This document shows, one piece after another, positions 51,201 through 63,500 of a DNA stretch of 64,000 bases. A program made the position numbers and the translations under genes. This stretch comes from Paragordius varius. Lineage: Eukaryota > Nematomorpha. Within the stretch, counting starts at the first letter, position 1. Every line of letters begins with the position of its first letter. The notes beneath the pieces were generated by a model. The model was not told the origin of the DNA, did not search any database, and saw nothing but the letters and a program-made list of their open reading frames with translations. The stretch covers positions 13,888,001 to 13,952,000 of the forward strand of contig OZ176051.1 in NCBI GenBank assembly GCA_964247055.1. The letters run 5' to 3'.

Positions 51201-54200
51201 CTATATTTTTGAAAATTCAAATTTTGTTTAAAATTAAAATACTAAAAAATAATCTATGCCATAATAATATTTTTCATATTTATGATGAGTTATATTAGGC
51301 TGAAAACACATAATTTATTTTTAGGGTTAATTGGGTTCAAGGGTGAATTTGAATTGTAAATGGTATATTTTAATTATGATAAATTTATATTTATTATAGA
51401 TTTGAATGGGATAATACTAAAGTTAGAGTTAATCGCATTCCTATAATTTTGAATGGCAAAAAACGATTTGCCGATCAAGAAACCCTAATTATTGATAAGA
51501 TTTATGGTATCATTTTCATTTTTTACTTTTTTTATTCATTTTTTTAAGAGTTATAATTTTATTTTTTGAAATTATCAATGTATGTAAATCTTACCGATTG
51601 CTTAAATATATGTGAAATAATTAAAGTATTTTAATTAAAACAAAAGTTATGAACATAATCACTTCTTTTATAATATAAATCGAATTTTTAATCATTATTT
51701 TTCTGAAAATGTTTTTTTTAAACGAAACTATTATTATATTTTTTTTAATTTTCTGTTTTGTTTTAATCGATATATATATATATAATAAGTAAATTTATAT
51801 CTATGTTTCATATTTTCTATAAAAAATCTATTATAAATGTGTGTGGATCTTTCACAGCCCTTGCTATTAAGGATAAACCCAGTAAGATTCAAATAGCGCA
51901 TGAATTGGAACTTAATGTTATGACCGCGAACCATTTAAACATTTGGTCAGCCTACAACATTGTAATACAATTTTTGGATGAACTCAATCTACAATGTTTT
52001 GCAGATCACCTGTTTTTGCAAGTGAAACATATAACTTGTTTTTAGTTTATATATGTATAAAACACAAAATTTAATTAAAGCAACATTTTTTTACATCTCG
52101 ATTATGTTAAAAGAGAACTTATGTCGTTTTTAGGGAATAAATTATTAACACAACATCTATTTTTTTTAAAATTAATTCAAAAAATTAAAATTTAAATTTT
52201 TTTTCTTGAAATATTAGTTGTACTACCCCCTTATTTTTATTTTCAAACTGATTATTTTTATTTCAGGGAGGTCTAAATGCACCCATATTACATCCACAAC
52301 GTTGGCTTAAAACAACAATCATTTCACCTCATACACACTTGAGTCGAGTGACTAAACTTATAGTTTCTACACCTCTCAACGATGAATTCTCTAAGAATAA
52401 GAATAAAACTACAGCCCTTAAACGCGATTATTTTTCTTTCTTTGCACATAAATTGACAAATAATAATTCTTTTATACCAAAAACATATCCTGGCCATCTC
52501 GTCTTTTGTCATTTCCTTCGAGAACCGACGCAAGACTTAACATTGCTGGAGGAACGATTAGATATCGTTGGAGAACTCATTCAATTAAAAGTATGGCATA
52601 CAGTAAAAATTCAAATTATACGGACGACAAAACTTAAAAATATAAAGACAATTTTTTTTCTTCTAAAAGACAATGATACTTTTTTTCGAGCCTTAATTTA
52701 TCCTATTAATTAATTATAATTGTATAATACATAAGTTGCTTGTGTTATCAATTTACATCCTAATTTTCTACTTTATAATTTGAAATAATGGATTATATCA
52801 ATATTCAATAAGTATGCGGTAGTATTTTAGAAAAAATATTTGTCCTTATATTTTTACGTTTTGTTGTCCGTATAATTTTAATTTTTATTGTATTTGGTTT
52901 AGTTTAGGTTGGGTGATTTGCTTAACCATTTCACTTGAGACATAATATTCTCATTTGAAATGGTTTACCAAAAAGTGACTGTTATCGATAATTTTTGAAT
53001 GTAATTATAGATAATTATATCTGATTCAACATTTTTAGACATTTGCTCTATATATTTAAAAACGTAAAATTTAATTTAACATAATTTTTAACTATCATTT
53101 ATTAATTATTGATACAGTCTACAGCACCGCTGCAATGTTTAAACATCAAAAGTTTGCCCATAATAACTTCGTCGAATGCGTTTGAAAATGAACCTCGAAA
53201 TTTGTATACCTCGCTTCACGACATTTGTCAATTATGGTCGGGTTATTACGACCCTTATTCTAATTATTCCAAAAGCTTCGATAATAATATGAATAATAAT
53301 AAAATGAATAAAGAAGGACAAAGTTTTTATTTTGTTTGGTGTCGAATTATGTATGGATTGGCCAGACCGAACGAAATTTACGATTTATTTCAAACGCTGT
53401 TTTCATCATATAAATTGGCCCTTGAACTTGTGCGCGAGGAAATTGGTATTTTGCTTTTTATATATAAATTAGGGATGTTTTTAACATAAGAACCGAAATT
53501 ATACGGACAAAATGTAAAAATATAAAGACATATTATTTACTAAAAAAACCATACTTAAATCTTGATTTATTTCAATATAACTAATTCATTGTTTTAAATG
53601 GCAAAGTGTGAAATAGACATATATATTACTAAAACAATTAATTCTATATATTGTAACTAAGTAGCTTATATGGGAAACATTAAGGTTTTTATAAAGATTG
53701 TCTTTTATATAAAATATTTGTCTTTATATTTTTACGTTTTGTCCGTATAATTTCAATTTTTACTGTAAATGATTTCGCGGGTCGCATTTATATCATGTTA
53801 GATTTTAGTAGATATAAGACTGTAAAAACAACTACTATATTCGAAAAAAATTATCAATGTTCATTAACAAATTATGTTTAAGATAATAATTTTTATCTAA
53901 GATTTTATAAAAAATTTTGTATTTTAAAGTTGTTGAACACGCCCCCCCCCCTTTTTTTTTAAAATTCTATGTGTTGGGGTTTATTTACAAAAAACACTTG
54001 TAAATTCTCCAGTATTATTGAATCTTTTATATATATTCTAATTTAAATATGAAAGCGTTGAATTTTTTTAGTTTTACCATGGCGGTAAGCATTTATAATT
54101 TTTTACATCTCCCTTGAACACCTAAAAATAATTATGTGTTTTCAGGTGCAATTATAATTAGATTTAATTTTTTATAGCATAGTTTATATTTTTACCAGTA

Positions 54201-57200
54201 TTATGTTAATATATCAAACAAAATTCCACATTTTGAAAATATATAAAAATATATAGGCGCAGTTTTTTTATTCGAAAACACACTTTGTGTAATTAATTTT
54301 AGGGTAAATTTATGTTAAAGGTATGAAACTCGAACTGTAAATGGTATATAACGCTTCCTAAAAAAATTAGCAAATTTATTTTGCTAATAAAATTTAAATT
54401 ATGCATAACAATATTATTATTCATATTACAGTAAAACTGGAAATCATACACACAAAACGTAAAAATATAATGACAATTTAATTTTAAAAAAAGAAACCAT
54501 ACTTTTTTGAAACTTAATTTTTCTTATATAAACTATCTATTTAATTAAAATCCTAAAATATATAATTGATTGTGTTACCAATATACATTTCTAAGTCATA
54601 CTTTGAAATTTCAAACAATGAGTTTTATTTAAATTAATCAAAATTTATAAAAAAATATTTGTCTTTATATTTTTACGTTTTGTCCTTCCGTATAGTTTCA
54701 ATTTCTACCGTATTTTAAAACACACAACACAGGTGGGAAATTATATCATGAAGTATTGGCTAAAATTGTACATGAAATTACATACATTGTCAAACAACTC
54801 AAATATGATCTTATTGAATCTGGTCTAGTATCGGAAAATGCATTAAGGTAGGTAATTTTAACTAGGAATTCAATATTTTTTTCCATTTTTTTGTGTATTT
54901 TGCACATATTGAGGACTTTTTCGCTTTTTTGTCTGCATATTTTGTTTTAATAAACACTATCATATAATTTTAAAGTTATTTAAGTTAAAACTTAATTATC
55001 AAACACAATGTTCTCGTGTGTATTAGATAAATGAGCTTTTAATTTACACAGTTTTATTTTTAATTGAGTCTAAAAGTGGAAGGAATTATAAGATTTTAAG
55101 TTTTTTTCTGGTAAAATGTAATCTAAAATCTTGCTAAAGTTTATAATTATAATTTCAAACCATATGTCTGTTTTATTAGCCATGTGATTTATAAAAAAAA
55201 GCTATATAGAATAAAAATGGCGGCAAAAAAGTTTTTGAGTTGAAAATTTTTACATTTCATAAATAAATTTTTTTTATATGGATAATGCGCTTAAAAGGCT
55301 TGTTTTAAATATACGTGTTAATATCTTGAAAGATATTCAAATTTTCATCGCTTTGGGATATAACCCTAAATGGTCATAATGAAAAAATTGTTAATAACAG
55401 TAAAACTTTAACCTGAGTTATTTTTAAAAATATTTATAATTTACAACAACACCATCTTAATTAATAGAACCGCTATTAAAGTCAATATAATATCAAAAAT
55501 TTTGCAATTGTTTTTAATGATAACAGCACACTCTGAGAAATACTTGTAATTTGCGGATTTTACGCGGGGCAGGCAAAAAATCAGTTTATTGCGCGTTTTA
55601 AGTTTACAATAGCATACATACATTAATTAATATTGGATAATTTTGATATATATATGTATATATATAGAAAGAATATTAAAATAAAAATATGATATTTTTA
55701 TCGTATTTTATCTAGTTATTTTATCTATTGTACGTTTTTTATCGGAATCATTTCATTTTTTAACTGTAAATTTTACTTAAACCTTGATACTTTTGTTTTA
55801 TTTTTTTTGCATTTTGAAAAAATGCCCCCCCATAAATTTTTACTATCCTTTTCCAATCATTTTACTTTACATATATAATTTTTTATTAGAACTAACGATT
55901 TCGAAAACATTTTTAATCCCCCTATATTCATTTCACATGACAAAAACAATGTTAATAATGAGAATACCAATATCAAAGGAAGAGACATTTTACACGAATT
56001 TAGTCAATGCACTGTACCTCGGATATTGGAAATGCGTTTTTCTAAAATCTCACTCACGCATAACATTGAACGACACATTGAGAGTGTAATTTCAAAAACT
56101 ATGCTTGATTTAACACGTAAAACAATAAAACAAAAGCCAAAACGCTCTTCAGATGAATATGGTATAGTATATATCATTTTGCACTTCACCCTTAAACTAT
56201 TTAAATTTACCCACTCTTGAGCAATTCAAATTCATGACTCTGAAATAAATTATTTACTTATACCTTTTTAAAAAATAAAATTTTGGTTAAAATAAAAATA
56301 ATACTGAAAAAATAGTAAACAATGTCATAAAAATATATTTCAATGAGGAGTTATATTAGCCCAAAAACATATAATTTATTTTTAGGGTAAATTTGAATTG
56401 TTTAAAGGTCGATTAGAATTGTAAATGGTATATATTATATGGGTATTCATAAGGAATTTATTAGATTTCGCCATAAAATTGGAAAATGCAAACACACAAT
56501 AGCGCCTTTTATTTCTAGTTTTTGTCAATTAAACTTATTTAGAAAAAACTTGTTTAGGTTATATCGATCAATTTTAATAAGGTTTTATATAAGCGTACTT
56601 TTATAATTTATGGATTATTCAATTTTTTCAGGGTCGCAGCATACATAAAAAATCGGAATATATAACATTTATAATTCAAATTTACCCTTGAACAATTCAA
56701 ATTCACCCTAATAATAAATTATGTGTTTTCGGGCAGCTAATATAATTCATCATTAATAAGAAATGTATTCCTATGACTTAGTTTATTATTTTTTCAGTAT
56801 TATATTAATTTTAAACGTATTTTTATTTTTTTTAATCTAAAAAAATATGGGTAATTTTTAATCTCAAAAAAATACATATAATTCTTTCAGGGTGAATTCG
56901 AATTGTTGTTCAGGGCTATTGTGAATTTGAACCTGTAAATGGTATATCAAATCAATCACTAAGTTGTAAAAATATATGTTGTTTCTTTGATCAAAAACCA
57001 TCACATATCTCAATTTTTTAATTTGCTTATTTTTTATGTACAATTTCAATTTACAGTAAAAATTGAAATTTATACGGACAAAACGTAAAAATATAAAGAC
57101 AAATATTTTTTTCTAAAAGACAACCATACTTTTTCAAACCTATAAATTAATCCTAGGAAAATACTTAATAACAAGCCTTAAATATAATATATACATCTGT

Positions 57201-57511
57201 ATTTTATACTTTGGAAATAAAATACAATTAGTTAAATTTAAATTAATCAATGGTTGTCTTTTAGGGTAAAAAAATATTTGTATTCTTTATATTTTTACGT
57301 ATAATTAAAATTTTTACTGTAATACTCCGATGATTGTGATATCAAAAGATGAAACAACCCATTACATGGACCTGTATCGTGAAGAATGGTGCGAAAATAA
57401 TGCTGTGATGATGTATGGAACGAAAATTGAATCATTTGCATTCAAAATATCCAAGGCTGTAATCAAAGAAATGAACCCTAAAATGTTGCGAACATTAACA
57501 TTGTGGCGAGA

Positions 57512-57569
<58 letters not shown>

Positions 57570-60500
57570 ATTTAATTTTATTTTTTTTTATTGCTAAAAA
57601 CTGTCTAAATATTGTTTTTTTCATGCTTAAATCCGATAAATTTTAGGTTTAAAGATCATGCGTTTTAGTTTAAAATATTAATAGGGTTTTTTATGAGCTT
57701 AAAAATATAGTTGGACAAATTTTACCCTAAACTGACACATCGACATAACTGCATCTAATTTTTGTCGCATAATTATTTTTAACCAAAATATTCTATCATT
57801 TTGACCAAAAAATAATTTTTTAATATATATATACATATTTAGGGGTGTCGATTATAACCTGTATAAAGATGATAAGATTCAAAAATTTGAGCTAGAACTC
57901 CAAATATGGAGTCATGATTTCACAAGTGAATTTGAACATGCCTGGAAAACGTTTCAAATCTATCTTACGCAAAACTATGCAATACACTTCGAGTAAGCTA
58001 TATAATCAATCACATTTAATTATTTTAATAGAGGGACGGACATGATAACATTAGTAATACAAAGTTTCTAATTTCGGTTTTGCCCACACTTATAAACTCA
58101 CACTCATCCATTATTTGCAATAAAATTTGATTTTTTGGGTTAAATAAATTACTTTTTTTGCGCCCACCCTTATTTAACCTACCTAATTTTTTCGATGCAG
58201 TGCATGTGTTAGGTAGCAAGCAAACCCATTATTGGGAAAGCTTGATCATATTTTACTATATGGTTTTTCATGTATTTTTTGAAAAACATATTAAAAAAGA
58301 ATGGTATATATAAGGATTCAAATTTTCTCTAGATATAAAAATTATGTCAGGTGTCTACGACTACTGTTTATGCCAGGGATATCCAGCACAAATATCATGG
58401 CGGCATTGATTTATTTTAGCCCCGAATTATGGAAGAAAGATCTTTTAAACGGGATGCAAAGACCGACTCCCACCTGCTCGCGGGGCATCCTGGGTAACGC
58501 TAACGGAAGCGGCACTGTTTGTAAAGAACAGTCAATGAACATCAATCCACAAGGAGGAAAACTAGTGTGTGGGGCGTGGCGGAATTGAGATTGGCTGTCT
58601 CATTTTCTTACAAAATACCACAATGCTTGTATTCACACATGGTTGCGGATTTATCTGGGCGCTATAACCAGCAGCCAGATGATAATAACGAAAAATATAA
58701 GTTCTTAAAACAAAAGATGGAGTGGGAGCCAAAGCCCGGAAAGGCGCATACCTTGGCCGTACACTTAAATCTACAAACGGGTTGAGAGATTTGAAGGCTT
58801 TTCAGACACTCTCTAGCCTACTGGTACAGCGAATAAGGTACTCTCTCCTCCGAGTTAAGAGGTTGGCTATAAGGGTATATAGTCAATCAAGCCTCATTAC
58901 ATTTACCATGTTTAACAGCGAAATAATAATGAATAAATACTTTTCAAAAAGCGTCCTTTGAAACTTTTTTTTATTATATTTTTATACTGCATATTTTATT
59001 AGAAATAATATATCTACGGAAAAGAGAAATGTTGTTATCGGAGAAAAAATCCTTTACTAATAAAAATAATGACTTAAAATTTGGTACATGGAATGTCGGA
59101 ACCCTTGTTGGAAAAGCTTGGATGATAATAAATGCGATTAAAGAACAAAAACTTGATATATGTTGTTCAAGAAACACGTTTTAAAAACGGAGTTAACTAT
59201 CGACACGAAGGTTTCACACTTTATTATGAAAGAGGAAAATCAGGGAAATCTGGAGTAGCCATAGCCATAAACGATCAGATAAAAGAAAATATAATTGACA
59301 TTACACGTCACAACGATAGAATTATTCAAATGCGAGTGGCTCTCAATAATACCACCCTTAACATACTATCCATGTATACCCCTCAACAGGGTCAAAATGA
59401 AACTACCAAACAGGGATTCTGGAATCAGCTTTATCAGATTGCACAAAATGTTCCCACAAATGACATACTTCTGATCGGCGGAGATTTTAATGGACACATT
59501 GGAAAGCACGCTGTTTTTTATGAAGGAATACACGGTGGAGTAGGTATTGGCTCTCGCAAAAAAGAGGGCGAAACCCTCTTAGAATTCTGCAGTGCTGCAG
59601 ATTTACTGATTTGTAACACTCACTTCAGTAAAAAACCCAGCCAAATCCACACATATAAAAGCGGAAATCACACATCGCAAATAGATTTTGTGTTGTTGAA
59701 CCAGCAATTAGAAAAATTATAACTTACTTCAAAACTTATGAATATGATACACAACATAAACTAGTAGTTGCTTTTTTAATATTAAATAAGAACCGACCTA
59801 GCCCTAAAAAATTGCCTCAACTTAACATAGCAAAACTTAGTGATCCTATAACAAAGCATCAATGCATTAACCAAATTACATCTGAGCTAAAACATTCCCC
59901 TAACAACGTTGATGACGGCTGGGAGCATCTAAAAAACAATCTTCGCTCAAACGTTTTCCAAAATCTGGGGAAGAAAACGTGCGAAAACAAAATCTCAATG
60001 GTGGTGGCAAAGCTATATTAAACCCTTATTGAATGAGAAAAGAGATGCCAGAAATTAAAAACTTAAAAGTTTTTAAAACACTAAAAAATATTAATAGTAA
60101 TAAAAAAGATATTCGGGTAGTGAAAGCCATAAAAGATAAAAATAACAACACAGTTACTGACACTCTTAGTATTCAAAATGTATGGACACAATACATGCAA
60201 AATGCACTCCAGCATTCACATTTCGAAATACCAAACTTACTTCCAGTTATTGGGCCACCCCCAATCATTACTGCGGAAGATGTGAGCTTAGCCATGCAAA
60301 AATGTAAAATCAATATAGCATCTGGTCCCACGGAAACTGAAATGTACAAAAATATTCCTGAAGCAATTACCTATTTCACAGAGCTATTTAATCTAATTAT
60401 AATGGAGGAAAAAATCCCAAACGACTGAGTGTCATAATTCCAATATATAAAAGGCGACATGCTTAACTGCGCCTTCTACAGACCATTAAAATTACTTGAA

Positions 60501-63500
60501 CACGCAACCAAATTATTCGAAATTATTATAGAAAAGAAAATACGTCAGCTTTGCTCGATTGACGAAAGTCAATTCGGTTTCCAACAGGGGATCAGCACCT
60601 CTGACGCCATATTCTTTCTTAGAAGGCTCTAAGAGAACTACAGATGCAAAAACAAAACCTTATATCACATCTTTATTGATTTAAGCCGGGCATTTGACTG
60701 CATCCCGCGGTCCATGATCACATTCGCGTTACCAAAAACAGAAATTCCGGAATGGATAATAAAAATAATAAGCTTACTATATGAGAATACTACTAGTTGC
60801 GTGAGAACTCCCGTGGGAGATACCCATCAATTTCCAGTAACTGTCGGACTACACCAGGGCTCCATCCTCAGTCCATTACTATTTATCATTACTATGGATC
60901 TAATAACTGATAAACAGGTTTACCTTTCGAGATGATACGACATAATACTAAAAGCCACCAGCGAAACAGCCATCATCAATAAATATAACCTCTGGAAATC
61001 TACGTTAGAAAAATTTGGCCTCAAAATTAACACAGATAAAACAAAGGCTTTATAACAGGCTCACCAGTACCAGTAGTAAAATTCCCTTGCTCCATTTGTC
61101 ACTCTGAAGTGAAACTTAATTCCATCAAATGCACTGAATGCCAGCTGTTGGTCCATAAAATTGCTAACAAATCAAAGAAAGTTTATTAGGCATTGAAAAT
61201 TTTGTATGTAAAGCTTGTACAACACCAGATATAAACAAACAATCCCACACAAACTATCTGCCTCCCATCTATAAACATCGAGGTAGTAAACAAGTACAAC
61301 TACCTGGGCGACACAATAGCATTAAAAACGCTATAACAACACGACATCAAGCTTGGACCAAATTCCATCAATTCAAGTATATAATGAAACACAAACACAT
61401 TTCAAACCCAAACAAGGGTAAAATCTACACGATTGCCATTCGCCCTGCCCTCACATATGCTAGCGAATGTTGGCCCCTAAATCAAACTAATGAAAATAAA
61501 TTATGTGCAAAAGAAAGATAAATCCTCAACTCATGTCTCACCAATCAGTACCACAATGAAACAAATAATAATAAAAGCATACATAGTCTGTTTCATATCG
61601 TACCTATGTCTTCTTTTCTCAGAGCAAATCGTCTCAGATACTGGGGCCACATTGAACGCTCAAATGGTTGGATTAGCAAAATTAGATCCTTTCATCCGAA
61701 CGGCAATTTAAAACGAGGCAGACCATACCATGATTGGGAAAAAACATCAACCATGACTTACACTTAACTCAATTGACCAAAGACCACTGTCTTGATCGCA
61801 AGTTATTTCGCTCAAAAATATGGAAGCTAGCACAAGCTGGAGAAACAACGACTTGATGATTGATGAAATATCTTTTAAATATCCATCCTAAATTTTGATT
61901 AAAATCCATTTTTTTATTTTTTAACATTTTTTAAAAGAACTTTTGCCTGGTTCATGTGCTAAAAAAATCTATTTTCCTACACTATAATACATAAAATACC
62001 CACATTTCCGACCTCATAAAAGCTGCTTTAAAGGGAGGGATACTTATTAAAACCATTCTCTCTCCGTAATAATAAATCACGAAATTTTTTTACACTTTAT
62101 TACTATATAATAGATTATTTTTCAAAACGCTTGGTCTTTTGGATTGTTATATGTGCATGGCCCTTATATCAGGTCAACCTGGTTGGAGTCGGCCTTTCTA
62201 TATTCAACATTCAAAAATTTTACATGTAGAAGGTGGACATAATCCGCTTGTTGGACTGCCAAGTTTTATTTTTTTCGCAAATTATTTTTTTTGACAAATT
62301 TATATAGAAGAGTATTTTTTGATGAATATGAAATTCCATTCATGTGGTATTAAATCTGATAAAATAAACCAAATTGAAAATTATAATGTTTTGTTTATAA
62401 AGTGAATCCGTTTATAAAACGACAATTGAAAATGGCATAGTGACTGCATATAATAGCCTATCGCGTAAAAAGATTTGATCTTATTTGTTGAAAATTAGTA
62501 TATGATCAAATATCTACTTAGAATACAGTAAAAATTAAAATAGGTTTTTTCATGATATTTATATATATATATATAGTGTGCATTTTGATAGTTGCTTTAT
62601 TGACACTATAGTAGGGCAATTTTCAACAGGAACGTATGGAAAAAGAAAGGAAATAATTGTTTATATAACATTTTGTTTTGTTGTTTTTTTCCATAAACTA
62701 TTGTATTGCAATTGCCCTACTATAGTGTGATATAAGCAATCATTAAAGTGCATACTGTATATATAGGATAAATTTGAAATAACCCGTAAAAATATAAAAT
62801 TAAATATTTGTTTTTAAAAGACAAACGACCCCATATTTTTTTGAACTTTTATTTTTTTTCTTTGTATACTTATTTAATTACAATATTAAAACAAATACAG
62901 TATGAGTAAGTACACATTGCTAGAAAGTTATTGATTATTGCCAAATATAGTAAATACAACAAAGGGCAGTATTATTGGCTTATAGTTATTTTTTCACTTT
63001 AGCCTATATCCCTTTGTTGTATTTACTATATTTGGCAATAATCAATAACTTTCTAGCAATGTATACTTACTCATACTGTAATTTCATATTTTGCAATTTA
63101 AAACATATAAATTATATTTTTACTGTATAATCAAGGTATTTTAAAAAATTAGAGTGATCTTTAGAAAAATTTATTATTATGTTTTCAATTATTCTTCTTT
63201 TTCAAATATACCTTATCATATATATAGATGATTGTGTTACGAATGATACCCTGTTGGATATGGAGAATAGACCATTGATATTGCTTACGGGTGCACACGG
63301 CAGTGGGAAAAGTTCCTATCTCCTTAGCCTATTTCACATGGCCTGGTTGGCTCAAATAGGTTGTTATGTCCCTGCCCTGAAATATATTACAGCCACATAC
63401 GATGTTTTAGCCTACGTGTAATTATTGACTCTCTCTTTTATGCCTTATTTTACTAGATAATTTTAGGGAAAGGGCGAGGGCGGTGTGTGGTTAAAATTAA

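Larger units (their letters stand above)
58335..61860 (+). mobile_element. RTE-type non-LTR retrotransposon (LINE), nearly full length but decayed
   Basis: Plus-strand element in the MSH intron between the exons at 57992 and 62114. A GC-richer 5' region (from about 58335, left limit uncertain) leads to an apurinic-type endonuclease (59029-59722) with GTWNVGTL, VQETRF, GGDFNGHIG and SQIDFVLL; one frameshift falls near 59155. RT follows (about 60030-61060) with FIDLSRAFDCIPR and VGLHQGSILSPLLFI; the YADD box is degraded to RDD after a stop. Next come a Cys-rich segment CSICHSEVKLNSIKCTEC (about 61088) and a tail domain equivalent to RYWGHIERSNGW ... KRGRPYHDWEK (about 61620-61740). It ends near a short tgatgattgatga array, as RTE elements do. 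Several frameshifts and stops make it inactive. Confidence 0.85.
62526..63125. mobile_element. Tc1/mariner-type MITE, family A, copy 10, containing two other MITEs
   Basis: Left end CAGTAAAAATTAAAATAGG and right end TATTTTTACTG with TA flanks. The element is 600 bases long because family-B (62573-62757) and family-C (62898-63078) hairpins inserted in it. Remaining family-A sequence is about 235 bases. Confidence 0.8.

Noticed and set aside
57330-57575. ORF ending in a long Ile-Tyr repeat
   Set aside because: Its first two thirds are MSH exon 10; the Ile-Tyr part is the translated TA microsatellite after the donor.
58301-58588. Candidate MSH exon between 57992 and 62114
   Set aside because: It would join in phase only through a very short exon. 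The segment belongs to the GC-richer start of the LINE insertion, and the exon at 62114-62262 joins in phase and contains the expected conserved LHVEGGHNPLVG block.
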